From Parelaphostrongylus tenuis (Eukaryota; Nematoda; Chromadorea; Rhabditida; Metastrongylidae), in assembly GCA_019055375.1 (NCBI GenBank), contig JAHQIW010007348.1, forward strand, positions 179,894-243,893: a stretch of DNA of 64,000 bases, in the 5' to 3' direction. The notes beneath the pieces were generated by a model. It did not search any database and was not told the DNA's origin. It was given only the letters and a program-made list of their open reading frames with translations. The position numbers and the translations under genes were made by a program. Positions 1-10,110 of the stretch are shown here, in pieces; within the stretch, counting starts at the first letter, position 1, and the number at the start of each line of letters is the position of its first letter.

Positions 1-740
1 CTGCCCCAAACTCGCCATAGCTATTACTTACGGAGCGATCATGTCGTTTTCGCTCTACTTACTCATCGATATTCCGGCAAGATTTACAGAAACCTGAGTG
101 TGATGTAAAACACGATGCCTTAGTAACAAAATCTTCCGCTGATGCTGTAAACGTCGTGCATTAGAAGTCATATTCTGCAATCTTCAATTTGTAACTTGTA
201 CTTTCCACATGCCTCTCAAATGCCTTACCTCTCATCGTGACCGGAAGGTGTTCTTGGGTGTCAGACTGCAAAGTACAGCGAAGGGTTCAATCGTCAGGGG
301 GGCCACCGGGTGGCAAACAGTCCATCATTTCTACTCAAAAGGCCCAGTTAAGAGTGAACCGTACAGGAGCAACCGCCGTCTCGGTAGCTACTAATCGCAA
401 ACTGGTAATCTCCATTCGATCCGCAAGGGCCAGCGATTGTTCTCATGTGGTGACGATCTGGAGAAGTACCGGCTAAGCTTACCTCGGGACTCCAGGGATC
501 AAAACACCTAAACCAACACATTTTTCTGTGTTGGGGTCCGCACGATTCGTGGAGACATGTACCATCTAAGTACTTTACATATCTTGTAAGTTCGGAAAAT
601 TATTACCCAACTTGCCTTGTATCAACTCTTTCTCTTCCATAGGAGCGAAAACGCTCTGCCAGCACAGCACCAGTATGCTAGGGAAAACTTGATTAACAAT
701 CATCAGAATTCATAAAGACGAAAATCCCCAGGCGGCGGCC
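1..740. other. Unassigned GC-richer segment, possibly retrotransposon 5' part
   Basis: No gene is recognised here. Positions about 209-480 are GC-richer than the surroundings and stay open in two overlapping + frames (209-394 and 237-476), a pattern more like repeat or untranslated retroelement sequence than a nematode exon. The stretch resembles, from memory only, 5' non-coding sequence of RTE-type retrotransposons in hookworms. No splice signals, signal peptide or domain support a protein call. Confidence 0.2.
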
Positions 741-747
741 TAACCCG

Positions 748-1057
748 GGCGTAAAATATTATACTCAAGATTTCATATGTTTTTTCTGTTATTTCGCAGT
801 GCTATGATGTCTCACATATGCCTAAGAGAATTGAGTGATAAACAAAGATTTGACCTCAGCCGAGAGTTGAACCCGCGTTTCACCCATACCGGGGCGCGTG
901 ATGCCACTGCACCACCGAGGCATTGTTCAGCTATCACTCATTCTTTATTCTCATTCTTAAAATCTTGCAAAGCGCTCATTTCTCGTAGGCATATGTGAAA
1001 CATCTTAACACTGCGAAAAAGTAAAAACATAAGAAATCTTGAGTATAATATATTACA
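748..1057 (-). repeat. Foldback element with tRNA-like core
   Basis: Inverted arms of roughly 85 bp (about 750-835 and 970-1055) flank a tRNA-like segment on the minus strand (about 845-925). Both arms share ATACTCAAGATTTC at the outer edge and a CATATGCCTA block further in. The core has a pol III A-box-like GGTGCAGTGG and a B-box-like GGGTTCAACTC, but the fold is not a standard tRNA. It belongs to a family with further copies near 25375, 54155, 57095 and 58384. Confidence 0.6.
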
Positions 1058-1164
1058 ATGAATGCCAGCTTAATTTAGTTTATGAAGCATTATGTACTTA
1101 CACGACCAAACTTGTTATTGATTAGAGGCTGATAGATATGATAAAAACAGTGAAGAATGAGCAG

Positions 1165-1260
1165 TAGCGAAACGGTGTCTCGCTGGTGTAGTGGTATCAC
1201 GCGTCCCCCGTATGGGTGAAGCGCGAGTTCAACTCCACGCCGAGGTTGAGTTTTTATACA
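1165..1260 (+). repeat. tRNA-derived SINE (family A)
   Basis: A tRNA-like head on the plus strand has an A box (TGGTGTAGTGG) and a B box (AGTTCAACTCC) at normal spacing. It is followed by sequence resembling the arms of the foldback elements. It does not form a convincing functional tRNA: the acceptor stem is imperfect and related, diverged copies occur at many sites in the window. It is read as a SINE head, not a tRNA gene. Confidence 0.5.
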
Positions 1261-1351
1261 CCATTCAAACTTCCCAGATCCATATTTGAAACACCATGTC
1301 ACTGCTAAGAACAGTAAAAAAACTGATTCTGATTCACAATAAAAGCTGTTT

Positions 1352-1587
1352 AGCGCATGTGGCGCACTCGTTATAGTTCTCCACTTCGCAAGCGAGGTCG
1401 ATAGTACGATCTCGCGCTCATGGCGCACCAAGTCTTCCCTCCCTTCGGTATCAATAAAATTGGTGCAAAACTTGGTTAGGAGGATAAGCAATACTGACTG
1501 GATACAGCGGTAGGCCATTGCCAATCTTTGTAAAGGTCAGATATGCATTCAATCACCTCAAACGAGGTTGAAAATTGAAGACGAATG
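1352..1587 (+). repeat. tRNA-derived SINE (family B), 5' part, split by the PLE composite
   Basis: A diverged tRNA-like head (GCGCATGTGGCGCA; GATCTCGCGCTCATGG) is followed by the family body: a C/T-rich CCATCCATCCCT-type stretch, GGAGGATAAGCA, and ATGCATTCAATCACCTCAAA. The body stops at TGAAGACGAATG, where the 7-kb composite begins. The missing SINE 3' end resumes at 8588. Other copies lie near 26330, 47841, 49400, 51938, 52858, 56142, 62765, 63158 and 63500. Confidence 0.65.
1576..1587 (+). repeat. Left target-site duplication of the PLE composite
   Basis: TGAAGACGAATG here is repeated exactly at 8588-8599. Joining the two sides at this 12-mer restores an uninterrupted family-B SINE, so it is read as a target-site duplication. 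Confidence 0.75.
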
Positions 1588-1636
1588 GTTCCCAGGATCG
1601 ACTATTTATTAACCTCGGCATAGTTTGAATAAATCA

Positions 1637-3765
1637 GTATCTTCTTCTGTTTAGCCGCTCCGAGGTGTTATTAATATTATTTATTGAATATCAGCGAAGC
1701 ATATAACAATACAATTAATAATGCAGCAAGAATATCACATCAGTCGTGGTGGTTAACGTTTCGGCAAGGTTCGCCATCTTCAGAGCCTGGAAGGGTCAAA
1801 TTAATTCACAAATTATCAAATCAAAGGCCTTCATAACCCTAGCAGAAAACGTAAGAGATAAATTTTTGGATCGCATAGAAAAAAAATTCCTTCAAAAAAC
1901 ACTCACCGCTTAGATGTTTTAGGTCTTTCAATTAATCATTGAAGACCTGCCACTTGGAATCTGTGCTAATGTGAGACTGTGCCTGGCTCAGGTCGGGAAT
2001 ATTAGCCTGAGATATGGTGCTAGGTCACGCGTTATTACGAGGCATTCCTCTTTGCGGTTCATTTTTGGGCCTTTGCTATGTATCCTAAAGGCTTCCAAAG
2101 TTTTACGCGTAGACGTTTTCTATTCCTGTGCAAGGACCGTGAATTTAACGCCAAAATCTGCTCCCTTATGCTTCTGTTCCTTATGCGTGCCTAGTCGGAT
2201 TTTTGGGTCGGAAATACGTTTCCCAGCTAGGTGCTCTTTTACGCGGATGCAGAGTGGTCTACCCGTTTCGCCAATATATTCATCCCCGCATGCCTCGCAA
2301 GAGATCAGGTAAATTGTACCCGACCTCATGCAGACGCCGTCTCTGCCGTTTGGGCAAACTTTGCAGTCGTTGGTTTCGCAGAGACGATCATACAGCCGTT
2401 TGCGGACTAATTGGCGTTTTAGTGTTTTTGGTGGTATCTCGACTACTGCTACCGAATTATATAAACCTGCTCTTTTTAAGCAGCGTTTAATAGCTACACT
2501 TACTTTGTCAGAAATAAAAAGCAGGATGAATGGAACTTTATCCTCGCTAGACCTTCTGTATAGGGGCGCCGAATTTCCTCTAAATTCAACCCGAGAAGCT
2601 CCTATCGTGCTGTAGCCATTAGAGGTGGCTATTTTTCGCGCCAAGCTCAGGGACTCTACCTTGTGTTCTTTTCCTAAGCACATATTAGCAGCTGTTCTAA
2701 ACATGTTCTTTATAAGTGCGCATTTTGTGTGCGAGGGATGAGCAGATAGGTAGTGAACCAGGATGTTTTTTTGCTTGGTTTACGATACCACTTTGTGCTT
2801 GAACGTTCAAAAATGGCAGCCAATTTGCCTTAGGTTTCCCACGGGTGAACATTATGTACTCTGACTGACTATTCAACAACTCAAAACATTTGTCCATCTC
2901 TTCTTGCGTTGAGCAGACGACAACACAATCATCTATATACCTACAGTAGAGTAACGGCCGGAGATCGAATATCGGTGCCTCTACTTTAGACATAAAAGTG
3001 ATGGCAAGGTCGGAGCTAGTCGTTGTCCCATTGTCAGCCCTCTGATCTGCGCAAAATAATTCTCAGACCATCTAAAGAATGAGCAGCTTAGTCACTCTTT
3101 TAAGAGAGCCATGACCTGCCAATTGGAGAAGCCATACATGTTCATAGTTCGTTTCGTGCTCCGTTAGAAGCTCGCATATGTCTTGCATTGCGGACTCATT
3201 CGACACGTTTGTATAAAGAGCGGTTACGTCGAACGATTTCATTACGTACGCGTTGTTGGGAGACGCGTACGTAGACGATCCAAGAACATTTGGGTATTGG
3301 TAAAATGGGCTGGAATGTGTTTTAGTAGTTGGACTAGTATTAAGTTCAAAAACCACGTTATTCTATCCGTTGGCCCGTCTACACGGCTGATGATGGGTCT
3401 AAATTTGAATTTTGATGGATTAGTAGACAAAAGATCATCAGTACATACCAACTTATGAGTTTCAATAAGTAAGTATGAAACAGGACATGATGGTGGACTA
3501 GATTTTAGTTGAGAGATAACGGAAGGATTTAGACCAGCCGAACTTGCTATTTTTACCCATTCTTGGTTCAAATTTTGATACTGTTTTTGGAATTCCTTAG
3601 CAGATGATGGGTGATAAGATAAAGTGTGGTGTCTTCAAGATGGTTTTTCGTTATCACAATATCTAACTGATTGGGAAATACCACAAACTCTCCTCCCTTG
3701 TCACTAACTGATAGTCTCATTGCTTTGGATTTTATTCGTTTTGTTTTGCGTTTTGTCTTCTTCAA
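1637..3765 (-). pseudogene. Penelope-like RT/GIY-YIG element, left copy (5'-truncated, dead)
   Basis: Reading leftwards from 3765, frames encode a reverse transcriptase and then a GIY-YIG endonuclease. RT motif A is FDVTALYTNV (about 3225), the box GLTMGQRLAP follows (about 3030) and YIDD lies near 2930. The endonuclease (2120-2704) has a Cys motif CETNDCKVCPNG, IYLISC and YIGETGRPL. This order (RT then GIY-YIG) is diagnostic of Penelope-like elements. The frame is broken: a TGA at 3092-3094 replaces an expected Cys codon, a frameshift lies near GQRLAP (both shared with the right copy), and a private indel near 2145 truncates the C terminus. It lacks the N-terminal part present in the right copy. 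Confidence 0.85.
1751..1787 (-). ncRNA. Hammerhead-ribozyme-like motif in left PLE terminus
   Basis: On the minus strand, GGCT precedes CTGAAGA (CUGANGA core). A GGC/GCC stem closed by a 7-nt loop follows, then GAAA, then CGTT and AACC. The proposed stem I pairs GGCT with AACC with one mismatch. One unpaired T sits between the core and stem II, which is non-canonical. Hammerheads are known in PLE terminal repeats, so the location fits, but activity cannot be judged here. Confidence 0.45.
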
Positions 3766-4565
3766 AGTCGATTAGTCTGAGCCAATGCTCCATGGTCGTT
3801 GGTCCTAGTCGTGTTTGTCTTCATTGTCGATCGAGTCAGATTTCTCCCAAGGAGCACTACCTTTCAGAGGAAAACTCCTTCGGCAGTGCTCCTTTCGTGC
3901 AGCGCAGCTGTTGGTGATAATGTCTGCCTGGTGATAGGAAGAGCTTTGCCGTGTGAGTTTTCATTTGAGCAGTGCTACTCCTCCGAACATTCGGTTCGTG
4001 TGACAACGAAGGCAAACACCACGATGAGGACGAACGACTGTGGAGAATCTGCTAGGATCAACTGGCTCCAAAAAAAACGAAACGCGTTCGGAAGTTAACC
4101 CGAATGATTAAGTTTCTTCTATACAACTTCATGCTTTCTCTTGATCAGCAAGAAGATCCAACTCGAATGAACAAACACAAACATCACAACGAGGGCGAAC
4201 GACTGTAGAGCATCGGCTGGGATTGGTCGGCTTCGAGGAAGACGAAAACCTTTGGAATGTTAGCCAAAAATACCTCATTCTAAAAAAATTTTGTGCCTTC
4301 TTTTAATCACAAAAAATTTTGACACTTCTCCAATTTCAAAATTCACGCTTGCTGGATGAACAACACAGCACTCTTTCACTATCAATGGATCCGTCCATTG
4401 TATTGGCATTCCATATAAGACTTCGATTTGAACTCTTTACTTCAATTTTGGAATTGACCATTTGATAATCATGCTTTTCTTTGCTCTCTTTTCTCAAGTA
4501 AATTGAGCTGTACACATGTTCACCGGCAAAATTTTCACTTAAACATTTTTATTGGAGTCGACCAA
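3737..4565. other. Interior of composite, no gene; diverged tandem duplication
   Basis: No convincing coding sequence. Two diverged head-to-tail copies of about 150-160 bp are visible (about 4000-4155 and 4160-4315). They share a CGAACGACTGT(G/A)GAG core and an AATCA-ending tail. This lies downstream of the MSP stop codon and may include its 3' flank; no clear AATAAA on the minus strand was fixed. Confidence 0.4.
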
Positions 4566-5380
4566 TCATGGGTTGTACTCGATTGGAAGATTCTTTCTGC
4601 GGACCATACCATCTCCCTGGAACCATTCGCGCCTGAACTGCTTTGCGGCTCCTTCGGGAGTGTTGCACCATTCCACGGTAATACGATCATTGTTGGTGTC
4701 CTAAGGCGGAAGTTATTACAACATAAGTGAATCAGTAATCATAATCAGTTTTTGAATAAAATTTCTTCTATTCAACCGTTTTTTAGCGGTGGTATGAGTT
4801 ACAAATACATACCCAGTAATGTTGAGTGTTAGTGCGTGTGAGTGATAAGTGTTAAGCAAACCTTTGAACGTCGGATGAAATCCAAACTCGCATTCTATTT
4901 TTTGATACGCGTACTGATCATTGCATCACCAGGTCTCTTCTGCCATCTTGCTTTCCTGCCAACATCACAATAGCGTTGCAAAAAAGAGCGGTGGCAGATC
5001 GAGTGCCGGTAGTTCAAAGGTTAGCACGCGCCTCCGGAATTGCCAAAACAAGAAATTGCCATCGACGTTCAAAGTTCTGCACACCACCTGACATTATATT
5101 ACATAAAGTCAGAAAGTCAGAAAATAAAACACACCTCACGTTCATAATCGAAGGTATCGCATGATACAGCCATGAGTGTTGCCTCCTTTGGGTCAAGCAC
5201 ACCGCAAGCTGGGTCGACACCGAGACGTTTCATGTTCGTCGTCTTGATCGCCCATCCGATGCGTCGTCCAGAGGCGTTGATGATCTTGATGTGGTAGGTG
5301 TGCTTGTCGTCGTACGGTGCATTGAAGACAATCTTCGTGTTTGGCTGAGTGTTGATGTCGCCGGGAGGAATTGAGGACAT
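4566..5380 (-). CDS. msp: Major sperm protein (MSP), two exons, intact
   Basis: MSP is the small cytoskeletal protein that polymerises to drive crawling of nematode sperm and also acts as an oocyte-maturation signal. Exon 1 is 5135-5380 (82 codons, starting MSSIPPGDI, with [17 protein letters not shown] and [14 protein letters not shown]). Exon 2 is 4566-4700 (44 codons plus TGA, with [22 protein letters not shown] and the conserved end NLPIEYNP). The intron (4701-5134) has a GTGTGT donor and a CTTAG acceptor in phase 0. The product is 126 aa, the usual length for the family, with no frame damage. The upstream in-frame ATG at 5435-5437 lies on the far side of a TATA box, so the ATG at 5378-5380 is preferred. 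The gene lies between two dead PLE copies. The identification is very secure; expression is not shown. Confidence 0.95.
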
Positions 5381-5420
5381 TTTACTCCTTGTTGTAATAC
5401 CGATCAAGCCAATTCGTCGG

Positions 5421-5428
5421 TTTATATA
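5421..5428 (-). promoter_or_regulatory. TATA box of the MSP gene
   Basis: TATATAAA on the minus strand ends about 41 bp before the MSP start codon, placing a start site close to the ATG as expected for a short-leader nematode gene. Confidence 0.6.
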
Positions 5429-5512
5429 CTTTTTCAATTGTATGCTAATTAGTTGTTTACTTCAGACCTTTTTGATAATAAGTTCTCATATTAGTAAAAC
5501 TGATTTGCCCTC

Positions 5513-5518
5513 AGATAA
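5513..5518 (+). promoter_or_regulatory. GATA-type site upstream of MSP
   Basis: AGATAA lies about 130 bp upstream of the MSP start. GATA sites bound by ELT-1 are known in MSP promoters of C. elegans. A single hexamer is weak evidence, but its distance fits. Confidence 0.35.
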
Positions 5519-5782
5519 GGAAGATTGATAATTTTCTATGATTATTAGAATTAGTTAGGGGAACGGTGGTTAATGAGACTCCGCTCGAGATTGATCCCTC
5601 TCCTTCTCTCTTTCTCAGCACTCTTCGGCAATCACTTAACGAACACTCACGAAATGTTCCATTTTAGCTACACCTGACGTTACAAAGAGATCTGCTCGAC
5701 CATTTTTTGACGACGCTTGTGACGAAGAAGACGATGCTTGAACAACGATGATTACACGAATTCTAATCCTGGAGCCTGAACA

Positions 5783-5985
5783 GGTCAGATTGATTAGCAA
5801 ATTATTAAATCAGAGGCCTCCGTAACCCCAGCGAAAAACGGGAGAAACAAAGTCTTGGGTCGTATAGGATAAGCTTCATTTCAGAAACACTCACCGCTTA
5901 GAGATTTCAGGTCCTTCATTAATCATGGTACCAGAGGCAGGTTTCCAATGATTAATTAAAAGACCTAAAACATGCTCTTATTTAT
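5783..5985. repeat. Rearranged PLE terminal-repeat remnant
   Basis: Positions about 5783-5930 are a diverged copy of the outer terminal sequence seen at 1800-1950, sharing AACACTCACCGCTTAGA. Immediately after, about 5948-5976 matches the opposite orientation (ATTAAAAGACCTAAAACAT, compare 8289-8310). The two meet head to head around a short palindrome. This is likely the degraded 5' terminal repeat of the right PLE copy. Confidence 0.55.
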
Positions 5986-5989
5986 ATTT

Positions 5990-8587
5990 GTTCAAAGATT
6001 TTTCAATCTTTTGAACAAATCGCGTAGACCAGTTTCATCAGGAGAACATCACAAACCGTAAAGGAAAGTCCTGAGAGTCAATCTAACATCAGTAATGTGC
6101 TACATCAACCAGGGGTCACCGTGTTAGGAGGCATGACTCTCCCCGATAATTCGCAATCGCTTGGAAATGGGCTCAAGTTTCTCACCAGCGCAACCCATTT
6201 CTAAGGAATCCCTGTGCAGTATCGCATGCAATTTCCAAGAACTTCGAGACAGACTCCGCGATAAGGCCAGACGAGAATCACTAACATACACAAACAACAA
6301 AACGTGGGGCAATACCAACACCACATTTTCCCCGAGCGTTCCTTAGGCAGCAAGACCCCAATAGCAAAGTAGATATCAGTTTTCTCATATTTTCGAAACA
6401 AAACTCTCAACGACTACCGCGGGAAAATGTTTAGTTCCAACCTAACATCAGCGCAGAAAAGCGGCATGCGACACATACGGGAACTAATAAAATCCAAAGC
6501 AATGAGACTATCAGTTAGTGACAAGGGAGGAGAGTTTGTGGTATTTCCCAATCAGTTAGATATTGTGATAACGAAAAACCATCTTGAAGACACCACACTT
6601 TATCTTATCACCCATCATCTGCTAAGGAATTCCAAAAAACAGTATCAAAATTTGAACCAAGAATGGGTAAAAATAGCAAGTTCGGCTGGTCTAAATCCTT
6701 CCGTTATCTCTCAACTAAAATCTAGTCCACCATCATGTCCTGTTTTCATACTTACTTATTGAAACTCATAAGTTGGTATGTACTGATGATCTTTTGTCTA
6801 CTAATCCATCAAAATTCAAATTTAGACCCATCATCAGCCGTGTAGACGGGCCAACGGATAGAATAACGTGGTTTTTGAACTTAATACTAGTCCAACTACT
6901 AAAACACATTCCAGCCCATTTTACCAATACCCAAATGTTCTTGGATCGTCTACGTACGCGTCTCCCAACAACGCGTACGTAATGAAATCGTTCGACGTAA
7001 CCGCTCTTTATACAAACGTGTCGAATGAGTCCGCAATGCAAGACATATGCGAGCTTCTAACGGAGCACGAACGAACTATGAACATGTATGGCTTCTCCAA
7101 TTGGCAGGTCATGGCTCTCTTAAAAGAGTGACTAAGCTGCTCATTCTTTAGATGGTCTGAGAATTATTTTGCGCAGATCAGAGGGCTGACAATGGGACAA
7201 CGACTAGCTCCGACCTTGCCATCACTTTTATGTCTAAAGTAGAGGCACCGATATTCGATCTCCGGCCGTTACTCTACTGTAGGTATATAGATGATTGTGT
7301 TGTCGTCTGCTCAACGCAAGAAGAGATGGACAAATGTTTTGAGTTGTTGAATAGTCAGTCAGAGTACATAATGTTCACCCGTGGGAAACCTAAGGCAAAT
7401 TGGCTGCCATTTTTGAACGTTCAAGCACAAAGTGGTATCGTAAACCAAGCAAAAAAACATCCTGGTTCACTACCTATCTGCTCATCCCTCGCACACAAAA
7501 TGCGCACTTATAAAGAACATGTTTAGAACAGCTGCTAATATGTGCTTAGGAAAAGAACACAAGGTAGAGTCCCTGAGCTTGGCGCGAAAAATAGCCACCT
7601 CTAATGGACTACAGCACGATAGGAGCTTCTCGGGTTGAATTTAGAGGAAATTCGGCGCCCCTATACAGAAGGTCTAGCGAGGATAAAGTTCCATTCATCC
7701 TGCTTTTTATTTCTGACAAAGTAAGTGTAGCTATTAAACGCTGCTTAAAAAGAGCAGGTTTATATAATTCGGTAGCAGTAGTCGAGATACCACCAAAAAC
7801 ACTAAAACGCCAATTAGTCCGCAAACGGCTGTATGATCGTCTCTGCGAAACCAACGACTGCAAAGTTTGCCCAAACGGCAGAGACGGCGTCTGCATGAGG
7901 TCGGGTACAATTTACCTGATCTCTTGCGAGGCATGCGGGGATGAATATATTGGCGAAACGGGTAGACCACTCTGCATCCGCGTAAAAGAGCACCTAGCTG
8001 GGAAACGTATTTCCGACCCAAAAATCCGACTAGGCACGCATAAGGAACAGAAGCATAAGGGAGCAGATTTTGCGTTAAATTCACGGTCCTTGCACAGGAA
8101 TAGAAAACGTCTACGCGTTAAAACTTTGGAAGCCTTTAGGATACATAGCAAAGGCCCAAAAATGAACCGCAAAGAGGAATGCCTCGTAATAACGCGTGAC
8201 CTAGCACCATATCTCAGGCTAATATTCCCGACCTGAGCCAGGCACAGTCTCACATTAGCACAGATTCCAAGTGGCAGGTCTTCAATGATTAATTGAAAGA
8301 CCTAAAACATCTAAGCGGTGAGTGTTTTTTGAAGGAATTTTTTTTCTATGCGATCCAAAAATTTATCTCTTACGTTATCTGCTAGGGTTATGAAGGCCTT
8401 TGATTTGATAATTTGTGAATTAATTTGACCCTTCCAGGCTCTGAAGATGGCGAACCTTGCTGAAACGTTAGCCACCACGACTGATGTGATATTCTTGCTG
8501 CATTATTAATTGTATTGTTATATGCTTCGCTGATATTCAATAAATAATATTAATAACACCTCGGAGCGGCTAAACAGAAGAAGATAC
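5990..8587 (+). pseudogene. Penelope-like RT/GIY-YIG element, right copy (longer, dead)
   Basis: This copy extends further 5' than the left one. An N-terminal PLE region is visible at about 6130-6346 (TLPDNSQSL, then after a frameshift SPAQPISKESL and CNFQELRDRLRDKARRE). The RT follows at 6427-7526 with FDVTALYTNV, GLTMGQRLAP and YIDD, and the endonuclease at 7604-8236 with the Cys motif and YIGETGR. The total coding span of about 2.1 kb fits a roughly 700-aa PLE protein. It shares a TGA (7129-7131) and a frameshift near 7215 with the left copy, and has private one-base indels near 6745, 7071, 7604 and 8070. Here the C-terminal frame runs on to 8236, past the point where the left copy breaks. 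Confidence 0.85.
8437..8473 (+). ncRNA. Hammerhead-ribozyme-like motif in right PLE terminus
   Basis: GGCT, CTGAAGA, a weak GGC/GCT stem, GAAA, CGTT and AGCC occur in hammerhead order. Here stem I (GGCT with AGCC) pairs fully, while stem II has a G-T pair and an unpaired T after the core. The stem III equivalent is only ACGT, the minimal self-complementary form that works as a dimer in PLE hammerheads. The terminal position agrees with the known placement in Penelope-like elements. Confidence 0.45.
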
Positions 8588-8655
8588 TGAAGACGAATGC
8601 ATGGTGCATTCCCCAAGGATTGATCAACGCCGATAGCTTTATCCTTTGTCCTTAT
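8588..8655 (+). repeat. SINE family B 3' end, right side of the split copy
   Basis: It starts with the right target-site duplication (8588-8599) and continues with GATTGATCAACGCCGA and a TTTATCCTTTG-type tail. This is exactly the sequence that follows the same point in the uninterrupted copies, which identifies the split SINE. Confidence 0.7.
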
Positions 8656-8699
8656 CATGTTTTGTTATCCGCGATGATGATTGAGGGTGGGATCATTAC

Positions 8700-10110
8700 T
8701 AATTCCCGCCATGATATGGAATTTATAACTAGAAGGTCTAACCCAACCTTTTCTGTTCCAAAAGATCCTTTTTAAAAAGGAAATCTCCACTGGTAAGAAA
8801 TCACACATGATTATAGCCTCTGGAGTTTGAACTGCGGTTGGGAGCATGAAGAAAAGTACAGCTTCAAGAGCTGAAATCATTGCTACCGGTTTCCTTAAAG
8901 CTGGTGGCCACAATGTGCATATACTCACATCATGACATCATACCTTCACAAGAAAAAATCTCAATCCAGTGGACGACTTTACCCACAGTCATCTTGCTCA
9001 AGAAGGGTGATAGTAGGAATCTTCGCAATTACTGTCCATATGCTTGTTAAGTGTACTACACAAGCTTTTCACGAAAATCATACTTTTGCTGAAATCGAAG
9101 ATGTTGGATAAGGCACAGCCAGTTGAGCGAGCAAGATTCCGTAAGGGACTTTGCTGCATGAATCATATCCAAATCGTGTCACTTGTTATTGAAATCTGTC
9201 AAGAATATTGCATGAATTTTGTTTTAACGCTTATCGAATATGAGAAAGCGTTTGACAGTGGCGAAACGAATGTAATTCTAACAACGCGCATCGACCAAAA
9301 TGTAGATCCGTCCCATATACGAACATTAGCGCACTGCTATCAAAACTGCCGCACGAAAAAAACGGGTTTTACATCGATCCCTTACCATACCTATAGAAAA
9401 AACGGCTTGACAAGGTGATATTGTATCACCAAGGCTGTTCACCGCCACTTTGCAGTGTATGATGAAGTTGCTCGATTGGAACGAGAAAGGCATACGCGTT
9501 GATGGAAATTACTACTAAACTCCCGACATAGTCATCTTTACAAAAAAACACCAATGAAGCGGAGACCACGCTCAATGAACTCAGCGAAACGGTAAAAAAG
9601 ATTAGGCTACTCATAAACAGAGAGAAGGCACAGTTTATGAAGAGTCCATGGTGCGAAGCAAACAAACTGAACTGGATAGTTTCCTAATTATAGGGACTAC
9701 ATTGTATGTGTGCCTTGAAAGTTCGATAGAATGAAGAAGAAAATGGAAGGGGAATTAGACAGAATAATGAGAGCAGTATGTGCCGCATTGGTGCCCCTCA
9801 AAGAAGCCAACGACCAGATAGCGGACTTCGAAAAACCCGTGCTCACCGTTCTGATTCAGAAGTCCTGCCAGCGCTTTGTTGTGCGACAGAGACGTGTACT
9901 ATTACTACGAAAACGTCAAGATATCTGTGTACCACTCACAGAGCACTTAAACGATGTGTTCTCGAACTTAATAGGTACTCGCGATGTCTAGTCAGCTTGT
10001 GCAGTCCAGATCTTCGGAGTATATCCCATCTTCTTTGAAACACCATCCACAAATATTTCATAGATAGCGAATCACAGATGAGCCATTCACATAATTTAAA
10101 AACGAATAGA
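8700..10110 (+). pseudogene. Decayed RTE-type non-LTR retrotransposon (RT region)
   Basis: Frames in order resemble the RT and C-terminal part of RTE elements: a STASRAEIIATGFLKAGG stretch (about 8850-8900), then 9044-9418 with CLSVLHKLFTKIIL, RFRKG and YEKAFDS. Next comes a segment with SPRLFTATLQ (about 9430-9470), then 9731-9991 with EELDRIMRAVCAALVPLKEA-like sequence and TTHRALKRCVL. The catalytic FADD box is destroyed (a stop and Pro-Asp near 9520), and several frameshifts and stops occur. No endonuclease domain was recognised upstream, so the copy is probably 5'-truncated. Confidence 0.75.

Larger units (their letters stand above)
1588..8587. mobile_element. 7-kb inverted Penelope-like composite carrying an MSP gene
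   Basis: Two near-identical inverted arms (1637-3736 and 6487-8587, about 2.1 kb each) derive from one Penelope-like retroelement. Their coding 5' ends face inward and their 3' ends face outward. The 2.75-kb interior holds an intact MSP gene, a short diverged duplication and the 5' part of the right PLE copy. The whole is bounded by a 12-bp direct repeat and sits inside a SINE. A 49-bp stretch (1588-1636) lies between the left target duplication and the left arm; the right arm abuts its duplication directly. Inverted terminal repeats and variable arrangement are known for Penelope-like elements; carriage of a host gene is the odd feature. Confidence 0.7.

Noticed and set aside
1185..1255. Possible functional tRNA gene
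   Set aside because: A and B boxes are present, but the acceptor and anticodon arms do not pair well, and many diverged copies occur in repeats. Treated as a SINE head.
6030..6045. CTGATGA on the minus strand near 6040 as another hammerhead
   Set aside because: No stem II or GAAA follows at the right spacing; it lies next to PLE N-terminal coding sequence.
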